From Mesobacillus boroniphilus JCM 21738 (GTDB lineage: Bacteria; Bacillota; Bacilli; Bacillales; Cytobacillaceae): a stretch of 64,000 bases of DNA. How positions within the stretch are numbered: the first letter of the stretch is position 1; each line of letters opens with the position of its first letter. Both the position numbers and the translations under genes were made by a program. The notes beneath the pieces are model-generated. The model ran no database searches. It saw only the letters and a list, made by a program, of their open reading frames with translations, and was not told the origin of the DNA. The stretch covers positions 1 to 64,000 of the forward strand of contig NZ_BAUW01000007.1 of NCBI RefSeq assembly GCF_000517385.1. The letters are read 5' to 3'. This document shows positions 38,757 to 48,428 of the stretch, in pieces.

Positions 38757-38963
38757 TTATCCGATTAGATTCTGGCTATGATTGTTAACCACTTCAAGAA
38801 CCTTAGTTGTCTGCTCCATATCGTTTTGACAAATTGGGCAAGCGGGGACATTGCTGCTTTTAAAGTTGTCGCGAACCCAGCAATTGCAATCATCAGAAGT
38901 ACATACCCATACTTTCGTTTCAGCGGTTACGATCTCTTCAGGCGGTTTTCTTCCAAATGCCAT
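38757..38963 (-). CDS. YdjO-like small zinc-ribbon protein
   Basis: A 68-aa protein of the YdjO type (MAFGRKPPEEIVTAETKVW, CTSDDCNCW, CPICQNDM). The two cysteine pairs probably bind zinc. YdjO was described as cold-inducible in B. subtilis; the function is unknown. RBS AGGAGCGTGAGG precedes ATG. Confidence 0.85.
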   Translation of the reverse strand: MAFGRKPPEEIVTAETKVWVCTSDDCNCWVRDNFKSSNVPACPICQNDMEQTTKVLEVVNNHSQNLIG

Positions 38964-38998
38964 TTCCTCACGCTCCTATAGGTTTATTTATAGTACAT

Positions 38999-39065
38999 TT
39001 CGATTTGGTTGGCTTTCGACAAGTTGTTTGTCCGGATCACTTGAAAAAGTGCAAGCAACCAAATA
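38999..39065. repeat. imperfect inverted repeat
   Basis: ATTTGGTTGGCTT and AAGCAACCAAAT can pair with one bulge around a 40-nt interior. It is next to the perfect inverted repeat at 39103-39151; together they fill the gap upstream of the second LysE-type gene. No gene is seen here. Confidence 0.45.
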
Positions 39066-39102
39066 TTCGAAAAGACCTTATCATCGTTCGATTGATAAAA
39101 AA

Positions 39103-39151
39103 TTCATTTATTATAAAAAGCTGGCAAATGATACTTTTTATAATAAATGAA
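39103..39151. repeat. perfect 18-bp inverted repeat
   Basis: TTCATTTATTATAAAAAG and its exact reverse complement CTTTTTATAATAAATGAA are separated by 13 nt. The hairpin is AT-rich and lacks a terminator T-tail. Role unknown. Confidence 0.75.
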
Positions 39152-39376
39152 GGATCCGAAAGTTGATATCTATTCCATTCTACCACACTTTCTTATTTTT
39201 ACCAAAAGTGACATACCGGCAGTGCATGTGCAACAGTTACTAGTATATTCTTTACCTCTAAAATTTATTAAGACTGACTGACTAAAAAAATATTCAAATT
39301 AGGTTGTACGTCTTCAGATGTCTGAATAGAAATAGTACAAGCGAATTACGCTTTGACTATTGGAGGTATTTTAAAA

Positions 39377-39997
39377 GTGAATGTCTTCTTAGGCTACATT
39401 TTTCTCGGATTATCACTAGCCGCCCCGATTGGGCCAGTAAATGCAGCACAGATGGACAAAGGAATCAAGAGCGGCTTTTTTCAGGCGTGGCTTCTTGGCC
39501 TGGGCGCCCTGACAGCAGATATTATCTATATGCTCACTGTCTATCTTGGAGTTGTTAAATATCTAGAGACTCCGTTCATGCAATCTTTCCTTTGGCTGTT
39601 TGGATTCTTTGTGTTGATGTATACAGGCGTTGAAACAATCATAAACGCTGGAAAAATCGTCATGGATAATAGAAGTGAAACTTCCGGTTTCAAGTCTTTT
39701 TTATCAGGGTTTGTCATGTCGATTTCAAACCCGCTGACAATCTTATTTTGGCTGGGAATTTACGGTTCTGTCCTTGCCAAGACCGCTTCCTCCTATGGAA
39801 CCGGGGAACTTGTCATTTACAGCTTTGGCATCATACTAGGCCTTATTCTCTGGGATATCATTATGGCCGCTGTTTCCAGCAGCTTCCGAAAGCTACTTAC
39901 AACAAGATTACTGACTATCATTTCCCTTATATCCGGACTATCATTAATTGGCTTTGCCCTGTTTTTTGGCTATCAGGCATTGAAGTTGTTTCTTTGA
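39377..39997 (+). CDS. LysE-family exporter
   Basis: An intact 206-aa LysE/RhtB-type exporter with six helices, LAAPIGPVNAAQMDKGIKSG at the N-terminus and ISNPLTILFWLGIYGSVL in the fourth helix. A GTG start at 39377 has GGAGG at 11 nt. It is closely similar to the gene at 37664-38295, and the two transcribe away from the tRNA-Leu/ydjO block. Substrate unknown. Confidence 0.9.
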   Translation: MNVFLGYIFLGLSLAAPIGPVNAAQMDKGIKSGFFQAWLLGLGALTADIIYMLTVYLGVVKYLETPFMQSFLWLFGFFVLMYTGVETIINAGKIVMDNRSETSGFKSFLSGFVMSISNPLTILFWLGIYGSVLAKTASSYGTGELVIYSFGIILGLILWDIIMAAVSSSFRKLLTTRLLTIISLISGLSLIGFALFFGYQALKLFL

Positions 39998-40030
39998 AAA
40001 AGGTTTGCCCTGATGTTTGGGCACACATAT

Positions 40031-40153
40031 CCTGAAAAGCTGTCACAATAACAACCGAATCTTGACAGCTTTGACCTCATATCCTGAAAAGCTGTCACAA
40101 TAACACCGGTTTCTTGACAGCTTTGACCTCATATCCTGAAAAACTGTCACAAT
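40031..40153. repeat. 52-bp hairpin repeat array (two and a half units)
   Basis: CCTGAAAAGCTGTCACAATA occurs at 40031, 40083 and (with one change) 40135, an exact 52-bp period. The left arm CTTGACAGCTTTGACCTCAT lies between them. TGACAGCTTT and AAAGCTGTCA are perfectly complementary around a 15-nt loop. The rest of the gap to 40427 shows no recognisable gene. Confidence 0.85.
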
Positions 40154-40427
40154 CACACTGGATTCTCTTTGTTTATAATCGCAGGTGTGGTATCGGTCTC
40201 TATCCCAGCGCATGCAACGAGGGGTATAAAGACTGGTTATATTCTCAGTTTCTGTCCGAGCTCATTAAACAGAGGACACAAAAAGCAGATATGTTCCCGG
40301 TTTCAATTTCCACATAACTGAAAGCTTCTCTCTATCCTGCATTCTTTCTCTTTGCGGCGGATTCCTTGATTGTTTTTGATGTTTTCGATATATAATAGAG
40401 GTGACAAACTTAAAAGGATGAGCATTC

Positions 40428-40739
40428 ATGAATATTACCGGACATACTGTCGAAATCCTTGAAGATCCATTCGGGCTTCTTACGGGGACTAGATATGAAT
40501 ACTTTTTAAATATCGAGGTAGATGAGGAGGACGAGCTCTTTACTGAAAAAGGCCTGCTTTTGAAGGTGCTTTTTCTGGTAAATGGCGATGAAAGACGGAT
40601 CCTTCAAAGCTATTTCATTGAACAGGAATCAGAAAAGGTTCTTGATTTTGAACTTGAGGATGATGAAGTGGCACAAGTTAAGAGCTATTGTGAGGAAAAC
40701 TTGCCTGCCGAGGATGAAACGGATGAGGACACAAATTAA
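40428..40739 (+). CDS. small acidic protein, DUF6509-like
   Basis: A 103-aa acidic soluble protein starting MNITGHTVEILEDPFGLLTG and ending in a glutamate/aspartate-rich tail. From memory it resembles the DUF6509 family of Bacillaceae; function unknown. RBS AAAGGATGAG precedes ATG. It ends at a terminator shared with the convergent gene. Confidence 0.75.
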   Translation: MNITGHTVEILEDPFGLLTGTRYEYFLNIEVDEEDELFTEKGLLLKVLFLVNGDERRILQSYFIEQESEKVLDFELEDDEVAQVKSYCEENLPAEDETDEDTN

Positions 40740-40768
40740 AAAGAGCAGATTTCTGCTCTTTTTTATTG
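40738..40768. terminator. bidirectional terminator
   Basis: AAAAAGAGCAGA/TCTGCTCTTTTTT hairpin between convergent genes. Confidence 0.88.
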
Positions 40769-40771
40769 ATT

Positions 40772-41119
40772 TTATACTTCTACTGTCTTACCTTCCTCAA
40801 CGATATGATAAAGGAGGTGGGCAAGGTGTTGAACAGGTCCAAATTCCCCCTCTTCCACGTTAAGCTCTTCCGTGAAGTCCAGATCATTCAAATATAATGC
40901 TGAAAATTCATAGAAATCCTTCAGTCCAAAGCCGTAGCAATTCGATGGCTCCTCGTTCTGGTCCTCATATTGAAGCATCAAATAATATTCTTTGCCATCT
41001 TTATCTTCTGCATCAAAAAAGACAAAAAAACCTATATTCGTATCCAAATCAAACAAATGACGTGTTCCGCCCTCAGTAGCCTGGTCATAATCCTCACTGC
41101 TTAGTTTCTGGACCTTCAT
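40772..41119 (-). CDS. hypothetical acidic protein
   Basis: A 115-aa soluble, acidic and aromatic-rich protein (FFVFFDAEDKDGKEYYLMLQ). No family recognised; no signal or membrane segment. The start is MKVQKLSSEDYDQ. It is convergent with the DUF6509-like gene. Confidence 0.65.
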   Translation of the reverse strand: MKVQKLSSEDYDQATEGGTRHLFDLDTNIGFFVFFDAEDKDGKEYYLMLQYEDQNEEPSNCYGFGLKDFYEFSALYLNDLDFTEELNVEEGEFGPVQHLAHLLYHIVEEGKTVEV

Positions 41120-41206
41120 CGCTTACACCTGGTCTTCTGCGTGAAATTTCACTTCAAAGGTTTTCATTATTGAATAACACTCCAGTCTATAATTTGCATA
41201 TGTTGA

Positions 41207-41704
41207 TTAATTCTTATCTTTGAAAAAGATATGCTCGGCCCTGATTTCTTCTCCGACAGTCAGGATACCATAAGAGAATTCCTGCTGTCTTCTTTTATCA
41301 GTCGGTGAGCCGGGATTCAAAACTATTACGCCATTGATTTCCTTCAGGACAGGTATATGCGAATGACCATAAACAATGCAATCGACCTCGTCATCCACGA
41401 ATGTTTCTATTGCCCTTTTTTCAGTAGTTTTCCCGGTGCCGTGTCCATGGACAATCCCTATATGAAAATCGCCAGCTTTTAATATTTCTTTCGTTTTGAG
41501 CATACTTTCGAGTTCAGGGCCATCCACATTACCGGTAACTCCAATAACGGCCCCATACTGTTTAAGCTGATTATAGAGCTCCTCGGTCTGCCAATCACCA
41601 GCATGAATTATGTAATCACAGTCTTCCAAATCAATGAGCAGCCTCTCAGGTAACTTCTTTGCCTTTTTCGGCATATGAGTGTCAGAAATGACCACGATTT
41701 TCAT
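41207..41704 (-). CDS. metallophosphoesterase, YfcE-like
   Basis: A 165-aa calcineurin-like phosphoesterase of the YfcE/MJ0936 class. All five metal-ligand blocks are visible: SDTH, HAGDW, GNVDGP, HGHGTG and YGHSHIP. Family members hydrolyse phosphodiesters in vitro; the in vivo substrate is unknown. Monocistronic and of normal length. Confidence 0.88.
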   Translation of the reverse strand: MKIVVISDTHMPKKAKKLPERLLIDLEDCDYIIHAGDWQTEELYNQLKQYGAVIGVTGNVDGPELESMLKTKEILKAGDFHIGIVHGHGTGKTTEKRAIETFVDDEVDCIVYGHSHIPVLKEINGVIVLNPGSPTDKRRQQEFSYGILTVGEEIRAEHIFFKDKN

Positions 41705-41761
41705 GGCTGCCCTACTCCCTTCGCCAACTGTTCTCTGCTATTTTACCCTGGTGGAAACGGA

Positions 41762-42294
41762 TTAACCATTCTCAGGGTCTTTATATTTTGTCACATTAAA
41801 ATAATCACTCGTCCTATTATAACTGTTGAACTCAATATCAAGGTCATGAAAATATCTGTGAAGCTGAAGTAATATATTCTTATCTTTTTTCCATCTTCAA
41901 TGGTCTTGGAGTAATTTAAAATGGTATCAAAATCAGCTTGGAGCGCAGTATTGTCTGTTTCAACTGTTACCAGAACAGATAGGATTTCAGAAGCGATTTC
42001 CCTCTGCTCCTCCCAATCAACAGATTCTATTCCTCCCCAACCGAGAGTATCATTATATTTAGTATGAAATTCACGAATGAAGCTGCCAACTGTTGAGTAG
42101 CTTTCTTGCTCAGACTCTTCCTGGAACACCGCGACAGTCTGACCTCCGTTTTTAAGATTGCTTGAACCGCTTTTGCCCCTGACTTCTTGAAGATTACCTG
42201 CCTCCCACATTGAATAGCCAGCATATAGACCAAAAGCCAGCAAAAATAGACTTGCAGGTAAAATCATAAGTTTCCATTTGCTTTTCTTTTCCAT
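41762..42294 (-). CDS. membrane-anchored protein, unknown (frameshifted)
   Basis: An N-terminal membrane anchor (residues about 8-26, LMILPASLFLLAFGLYAGY) is followed by an extracellular acidic domain. One base is missing from the six-T run at 41885-41890; the uncorrected frame ends in an artificial hydrophobic tail, whereas the repaired frame reads DKNILLQLHRYFHDLDIEFN and ends KYKDPENG at 41762 (177 aa). No family recognised. Confidence 0.7.
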
Positions 42295-42452
42295 CTGACT
42301 GCCCCCCCGTTAAAAACTTATCGTTCTTACACCGCAAATAAAACTAGTCTTAATATTATTTGACAGCCATCACAAAAAACCTTTTATTTCCAGTTCACAT
42401 CTGGTTCTTCCATAAATGTCCCAAAAATAAAATAACATTGAGGAGGAATTGT

Positions 42453-43095
42453 ATGTATTTTCATTTCGGAAAGGTACGTCCACACTTAACAACCTGTAGT
42501 GTTAACCCGGAAAATCAGGAAACCGCAATACACTTTATTTCTTTTATTGAACCGGTTGCTGATTCCCTATTTTACCGCAGGAATCATTTTCCTTACCCGA
42601 TTTTAACACCAGAGTCATTCACACTGGAAATTCCGGCTCAGTACATCATGCTTTACTTATCAATTACTCTGATCTTCTAAAACTGCCTTCCAAATCCAAA
42701 AGGGTATTAATTGAGTGTTCAGGTAATAAAAGAGCATACTTTGAGGAAAAAGTCTTTGGAGAGCATTGGGAAAATGGAGCGATGAGTGAGGGTGTTTGGA
42801 AGGGAGTACCTCTCAAGACCTTGCTTGAGTTAACTGGAATTAAAACAGGCGTAGCTGAGGTCCTTTTTAGTGGAAGGGATTCTGGGATTAAAAACCGCCA
42901 ATATATCCCCTATGAAAGAAGCTTGCCAATTGCCAAGGCACTTCATCCTGAAGTAATGATTGCATATGAGTATAATGGGAAACCACTCTCCCATAAACAG
43001 GGTTTCCCTTTCCGGCTTATTGTTCCTAGATGGTACGGAATGGCTTCTGTCAAATGGCTTAATGAAATCATTCTTGTTAAAGACAATTCACCTTG
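42453..43095 (+). pseudogene. sulfite-oxidase-like molybdopterin enzyme, 3'-truncated and frameshifted
   Basis: The encoded fragment belongs to the sulfite oxidase/YuiH-like molybdopterin oxidoreductases: SGSVHHALLINYSDLLKLPS, VLIECSGNKRAYFEE with the molybdenum-ligand cysteine, WKGVPLKTLLELTG, and the FPFRLIVPRWYGMASVKWL substrate/cofactor region. One T is missing near 42631. The frame then reaches VKDN and runs into the antisense of ku with no C-terminal part of its own. Start ATG follows GAGGAGG. I judge it a 3'-deleted remnant or an assembly join near 43085-43095. Confidence 0.75.
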
Positions 43096-43100
43096 TTTCC

Positions 43101-43956
43101 TTAAGCTTGTTTCTTTTCCTTTGCCTTCGGTTTTGCTGCTGTTTTTTTCTTCTTTGCTGCTGGAGCTGCCTCTTTTTTCTTTTCTGGTTTGGTACGGTCA
43201 ATAGAGGCCTGAAGCGCGGCCATAAGATCTGTAACATTGGAAACAGGCTCTTTTTCTGTTGGAGTGACTAGTTCTTTGCCAGTACGCTTTGCTTCTATTA
43301 GCTCCAATAAAGCGGTACGGTAATCATCCTTGTATTTATCTGGTTCAAACTCAGTTGTCAGCTGATCAATGAGCATGATGGCAGTGTCCAGTTCCTTTTC
43401 CGTTACTTTATCTTCTTCCGGTACATTCGGCACATCTACGGCATTTCTTACCTCATCGGGGAAATGGATGGTTTCCATTACGAGCGTATTATTATAGACA
43501 CGCACTACTGCAAGTTGCTCTTTTGCCCGGATGATTATCTTTGCAATTCCAACCTTCTGCGATTCCTCCAGAGCCTTCCTGAGAAGAGAATATGCTTTGC
43601 CGCCACTCGCTCGGGGACATGAAATAGCTGCGCTGAAAATAAATCGGATCGATTTCAGTTATTTTTACAAAATCGATAATCTCCACGGCTTTATCTTCGT
43701 TTTCCTTCCTCAAAGCTTCAAGGTCTTCTTCTTCAAGGACGACAAACTTTCCTTTCGTATACTCGTAAGCCTTCACAATATCTTCGTTTTTCACTTCAAC
43801 ATCACACACAGGACATGTTTTCTCATATTTAATTGGTGAGTGGCACTCTTTATGCAGGGTACGCAGTTTGACGTCTCTATCCTCAGTCGCGGCATGAAGC
43901 TTGATTGGGATATTGACGAGCCCAAAGCTGATGCTCCCTTTCCAGATTGTATGCAT
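43101..43956 (-). CDS. ku: non-homologous end joining protein Ku (frameshifted)
   Basis: Bacterial Ku binds DNA ends as a homodimer and recruits LigD. MHTIWKGSISFGLVNIPIKL, LHKECHSPIKYEKTCPVCDVEV, YEYTKGKFVVLEEED and LVMETIHFPDEVR are diagnostic. A 2-nt gap near 43615 breaks the frame (expected ETGGKAYSLLRKALEE); repaired length about 285 aa. The C-terminal tail is lysine/alanine-rich (KKKEAAPAAKKKKTAAKPKA), as in many bacterial Kus. It is divergent from ligD. NHEJ pairs are used in spores and stationary phase in Bacillus. Confidence 0.93.
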
Positions 43957-44090
43957 TATGTTCTCCACCTTATCGTTTTATTACTAATGTGCTTAAGAAT
44001 GGATTTATCATGCATTAAAACATTTGCCAGCGTACTAGTTTGAGGTTAAACAGGAACAATATAAATACGACTGGTGAAAGGATGGGGAAA

Positions 44091-45924
44091 ATGCTGAAAC
44101 CAATGCTCCCTACACTGGCGTTCGAAACGCCACAAGGGGATGAATGGCGTTATGAGATTAAATTTGATGGCTTTCGTGCCTTGTTGACCTGGGATCAGGA
44201 AATTGAACTGACAAGCCGAAATGGGAAACCGCTGCTTCCGCTGTTCCCGGAATTATCGGCGTTCCTGGCTGCTAATAAGGACAAGTTCCAGCCACATCTT
44301 CCTCTTACGTTTGACGCTGAGCTCGTTTACCTGGAGAATCCATATAAGGCGAATTTTGGCGCAATCCAAATCAGGGGAAGAATGAGGGCTGAGGGAAAAA
44401 TAAAAGCAGAAGCAGATAGGAATCCATGCAGACTGATGGTGTTCGACCTTTTGAGAATACAAGGAAAAAATATAGCATCTGAAAGTTACAAAGACAGACG
44501 GATAAAACTTCAATCACTGTTTTCCGAGATAGGTCTGCCACTCTCTCCCAACCAACAAAACCCGGACTTGGTACAACTTGTCCACAGTGAAGCGGATTTG
44601 AAAGGCTTATGGGAAAAAGTCGTCATCTACGATGGAGAGGGTATAATTGCCAAACAATACAATAGCAAATGGGAGGAAGGCAAACGGACGGAAGCTGGAT
44701 TAAGACAAAAAACTGGAAGTATGTCTCCTGCTTTGTGACGGCATATGAGAAATCCAATGGATACTTTTATATCTCCATTTTTAAAGACTCAAAAATTCAT
44801 CAAATCGGCCTTGTGATCTTTGGCTTTAAGCCAGAAGAAAAAAATGCTCTCCATCAGATTATCAAGCAAAATAAAAGTGGCGAAGATGATCAATTCATTT
44901 ATGTGGAACCCGGCATATGCCTTGATGTGAAATATTTGGAAATCTACGAGGAGCAGCTTCGTGAGCCTCATTTCCATCAATTCCGGTTCGATTTGAGCCC
45001 AGATTCTTGTACGTATGAAAAGTTCGTTTTCCAACAAAAGAACCTGCCACCGGATATTAAAATCACCCATCCAGACAAGCCAATTTGGAAGAACCGCCGA
45101 TTCAAAAGGTAGATTTCATACATTACTTAAGGGAGATTTCTCCCTATATGCTTCCTTTCCTGGAAGACCGGCTATTAACAGTGATCCGCTATCCTCACGG
45201 CATGTTTGGCGAAGCCTTTTACCAAAAAAACGTTCCTGATTATGCACCAGACTTCGTCGAAACTTCGAACTCTGAAGGCATTGAGTATATCGTCTGCAAT
45301 AATATGAAAACTTTGCTTTGGCTCGGAAATCAAATTGCCATTGAATTTCATATTCCCTTCCAAACGATCAGCAGCAAAGGGCCTGATGAAATCGTTTTTG
45401 ACTTGGATCCACCCTCAAGGGATCATTTCCATTTGGCGATTAAAGCGGCTGTTTATATTAAAGAGGTATTAGATGAACTGAAACTGATCAGCTTTATAAA
45501 AACCTCTGGGAACAAAGGACTGCAGGTGTACATTCCGCTCCCGGATAATACTTATACCTATGATGATACCAGATTGTTCACCGCCTTTATAGCGAACTAC
45601 CTTGTTTCAAAATATCCTGAATCGTTCACGATTGAACGGTTGAAGAAAAACAGGGGCGACCGCTTATATATAGATTACATCCAGCATGCTGAAGGCAAGA
45701 CAATTGTCAGTCCATATTCTGCCCGAGGTAAATCACATGCTGGTGTAGCCACTCCCCTATTCTGGGAGGAAGTGAATGAAAATCTTAAGATTGAGGATTT
45801 CCATTTAGGAACAATCATCCAGCGCGTACAGAGGTTAGGATGTCCGTTCAGGACTTATTTTGCAGCTAAAGCAGAACAAAATTTCGAACCGGTCCTGAAT
45901 GTATTGAAGGCAAAAAAATCCTGA
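44091..45924 (+). CDS. ligD: ATP-dependent DNA ligase/polymerase LigD (two frameshifts)
   Basis: Order as in Bacillus subtilis LigD: ligase first (catalytic lysine in YEIKFDGFRALL, VYDGEGIIAKQYNSKWEEGKR region), then an OB-fold, then the primase/polymerase domain (TVIRYPHGMFGEAFYQK, DEIVFDLDPPSRDHF with catalytic Asp pair, SGNKGLQVYIPL). One base missing near 44693 restores SWIKTKNWKYVSC; one near 45089 restores WKEPPIQKVDFI. Repaired length is 611 aa. ATG at 44091 is chosen because AAAGGATGGGG precedes it; an in-frame ATG at 44082 is possible. Confidence 0.94.
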
Positions 45925-45945
45925 GGAAGCCCCTCAGGATTTTCT
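45917..45945. terminator. bidirectional terminator between ligD and dapF
   Basis: AAATCCTGAGG/CCTCAGGATTTTC hairpin between convergent genes. Confidence 0.85.
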
Positions 45946-45948
45946 TCA

Positions 45949-46929
45949 TTAAAATTGGTTTAGATACTTTTCAGCATGCTCCTGAAGCTTGCTATACAAG
46001 TTTTCCTCGTTGTAATCTTCTTGTTCCAGAATCTCAGTAAGTAGTCCTTCTTTTGTAAAATCAACCTCAATTTGAGCTGAATAGACAAAAGTGGCATTGC
46101 CAATCAAATCGATTGTATAAGTCTCGTCTTCTTTATGGACAGCGCATTGAACCATCCCGCCATTATTGTACACATTTATTGGCTGGTCAAGTTCATTCTC
46201 CCCCATCAGGCATGTGACAAGTGTCGAGGCTGACATCGCTGTCCCACAAGCATTCGTATAGCCTACTCCTCGCTCAAAGGTTCTCACATAGATACTCCCT
46301 TTTTCAAGGAGCCTGATAAAGCTCACATTGACTCCGTCAGGAAATAAATCATTAGGGTTGTTTACCTTTTCACTCAATCTCGTTTGCAAATCGGATTCCA
46401 ATTGCTCTTTGCTGACTATAGCCGTCAAATGAGGATTAGGGACTGCGAGTGCTGTAAACGTCAATTCCTCAGATAACTGCGTAATCTTCTCCTGAATCAG
46501 TGTCTCCTGGTCAAGATATAACGGCAAATCCTTCAAATCAAAAGTTACCGGCGAGATTTCCACCTGATAGGTTGGGATATCAATGAAAATCTCCTCATGC
46601 TTCTTCACCTTGAGGTTCGCTTTCATCGTTTCAATCACAGCTTCCTCCACGCCAAGCTTCTCGCATACATAACGGCCTGCGCAGCGAAGACCATTGCCGC
46701 ACATGGATGCTTCTGTGCCATCAGAGTTGAAAATCCGATATTGGGCATCTGCAACCCTGCTTGGACGGATAAACAAGATTCCATCTGCACCTAGTGACGC
46801 TTCCCTGTCACAAAGCGCTAATGCAAGATCACGCCTTTTAAAATCATCAAATTTATAATTCCGGTCAGTTTCATCTATCAATAAAAAATCATTATTTGAA
46901 CCATGACATTTAATCAAATCGATTATCAT
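45949..46929 (-). CDS. dapF: diaminopimelate epimerase
   Basis: A 326-aa DapF that interconverts LL- and meso-diaminopimelate for lysine and peptidoglycan. The two catalytic cysteines are visible in MCGNGLRCAGRY and TNACGTAMSAS. The start at 46929 has GGGGG 7 nt upstream and fits the family N-terminus (IIDLIKCHGSNNDF); the longer frame is rejected. It is longer than the usual 274-284 aa, with insertions and a C-terminal extension, as in some Bacillaceae. Confidence 0.93.
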   Translation of the reverse strand: MIIDLIKCHGSNNDFLLIDETDRNYKFDDFKRRDLALALCDREASLGADGILFIRPSRVADAQYRIFNSDGTEASMCGNGLRCAGRYVCEKLGVEEAVIETMKANLKVKKHEEIFIDIPTYQVEISPVTFDLKDLPLYLDQETLIQEKITQLSEELTFTALAVPNPHLTAIVSKEQLESDLQTRLSEKVNNPNDLFPDGVNVSFIRLLEKGSIYVRTFERGVGYTNACGTAMSASTLVTCLMGENELDQPINVYNNGGMVQCAVHKEDETYTIDLIGNATFVYSAQIEVDFTKEGLLTEILEQEDYNEENLYSKLQEHAEKYLNQF

Positions 46930-47060
46930 TGTAACGCCCCCAAAATACTTCGTTATATTACAAGATGCCATAAATAATGGAATTGTTCAATATTGAAGAT
47001 AATAAGGATGTAAAATAAGTGTTAGCTGGCATGGCTTCTGCTTTTACCTTTTGGCATATA

Positions 47061-47093
47061 AAAAAGAACCAGCTTTAGATTGCTGGTTCTCCT
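47061..47093 (-). terminator. terminator
   Basis: Minus-strand stem AGAACCAGC/GCTGGTTCT then TTTTTT after the copper-storage gene. Confidence 0.88.
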
Positions 47094-47097
47094 TGAA

Positions 47098-47427
47098 TTA
47101 AGATGCCATCTTTCTGCATTCTTCTGCGCATTTAAAGCATGCTTCAGCACATTTTTGGCAATGGTCATGGTCATGCTTTTTGCATTCATTGCCGCAAGCT
47201 TCACATATTTCCGCACACAAACCGCAAATCTGGTTCACAAAGTGGCTGTTTGTCTGCATAGCCGTAACTGCCATGCCACATATTTCAGCACATTCCCTGT
47301 CCATTCTGATGCACTCTGCCATCATTTTTACATTCTCTTCTTTTAAACAGGAATCAAAACAAACATTGCACGCTTCAATACATTCTATGCATGCCTGGAT
47401 ACAATCCTGGTATTTTTGGTTTACCAT
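47098..47427 (-). CDS. four-helix-bundle cysteine-rich copper-binding protein (Csp3/YhjQ-like)
   Basis: The 109-aa protein carries cysteines at regular helix spacing (CIQACIECIEACNVCFDSC, then ECIRMDRECAEIC, CGLCAEICEACGNEC, CQKCAEACFKCAEEC), 20 or more in total. This is the pattern of Csp cytosolic copper storage proteins and B. subtilis YhjQ. Copper thiolate coordination inside the bundle is the known role. RBS AGGAGG precedes ATG. No CopA or CsoR neighbour is seen. Confidence 0.88.
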   Translation of the reverse strand: MVNQKYQDCIQACIECIEACNVCFDSCLKEENVKMMAECIRMDRECAEICGMAVTAMQTNSHFVNQICGLCAEICEACGNECKKHDHDHCQKCAEACFKCAEECRKMAS

Positions 47428-47514
47428 GTCCCAACCTCCTTATAGTCTCTATCTATTTGTTATCCTCTTGGGATTAAGATAAACGAAACTTTCGGAAATG
47501 GAATAATTTTCAAA

Positions 47515-48338
47515 CTAATGATCGTAATACATATAGAGGCTGGCGAGAGCAGCAAATACAGCCAGGCGTTCTTCCTCCATCGAATAGTCGAATGTTACCA
47601 CTGGGGTATTTGCTTCTTTGAAAAACCTCGTCCACTCCAATGGCATCCAGCCTTTCCGCAGCGTCGCGGTCGAAATGCCGTCTTCTCGTAGAAGCTTAAA
47701 ATCACGAATGGAGCCTGGGGTCTTAACTATTTTCAACTTTCTTCCACCACCCAAGACAACTGAACCAATTGTCTCTTTGTCTTTCTTTTTCTCTAAAAAT
47801 ATACCAATTATATCATTGTGCTCATTCAGCATTTTAAAGCTATAACGTTCCTGTTTCAGTCTTCCTTGAAGATTTCCATTGGAGTCATAGATTCCAATTT
47901 CTTTCATTATTTTTTTATCTAGAAAATAAGGGATGAACCACCGGTAGCTTTTAGTAGTGATTTCTCTTAATTCTCCAGCCAGCATTCCGTCTGGAGTAAA
48001 AAAGAGGAGTCGTACTGCAGGCGCAGGAGCAAAAACAATAAGCAGGTTGTTTTGCTTTAAGATTTGTTTATCATTATATCGGTGAAATGCTTCTGTGCTC
48101 TCTTCTGATTTGTTTTTATATAAAATAAAGCGATTGTAATGCAGGAAGACTAAAAACAAGAATGGAACTGCCACAAGGAACAGAGGTATATTCCAGGAAA
48201 ACAGCAGGCTTGCCGCCAAAATCATCGTAAGAAGCCCAGCTGATATTATAGAGCCATTTAAACTGATATAGCTGTCTGATTGTAAAATTGCCGAATACTC
48301 ATATCTATTATCTCCTTGAAGAAACTCTATTTCGTCAT
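47515..48338 (-). CDS. membrane protein of unknown function (probable frameshift at the start)
   Basis: Two adjacent hydrophobic segments near the N-terminus (SIISAGLLTMILAASLLFSW, NIPLFLVAVPFLFLVFL) are followed by a soluble domain with Tubby/LURP-like repeated strands (GIYDSNGNLQGRLKQERYSF, GGRKLKIVKTPGS). The open frame starts internally at 48225, but upstream codons (EYSAILQSDSYISLNG) remain protein-like. Repairing one lost G near 48333 joins them to an ATG at 48338 (274 aa). I infer that start; binding site support is weak. Confidence 0.6.
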
Positions 48339-48387
48339 TCTAAGTCTATTAATCAAAGAGCCCAATCATTCTACCTTTTTTCAATAT

Positions 48388-48420
48388 AAAAACCGGACTG
48401 GAAAGTTCCAGTCCGGTCTT
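48388..48420 (-). terminator. terminator of the subtilase remnant
   Basis: Minus-strand 12-bp stem ACCGGACTGGAA/TTCCAGTCCGGT followed by TTTTAT. Confidence 0.88.
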
Positions 48421-48428
48421 GCAATAGA

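Noticed and set aside
40114-40317. 67-codon plus-strand ORF in the repeat gap
   Set aside because: It begins inside the 52-bp repeat, has no ribosome site and no recognisable sequence.
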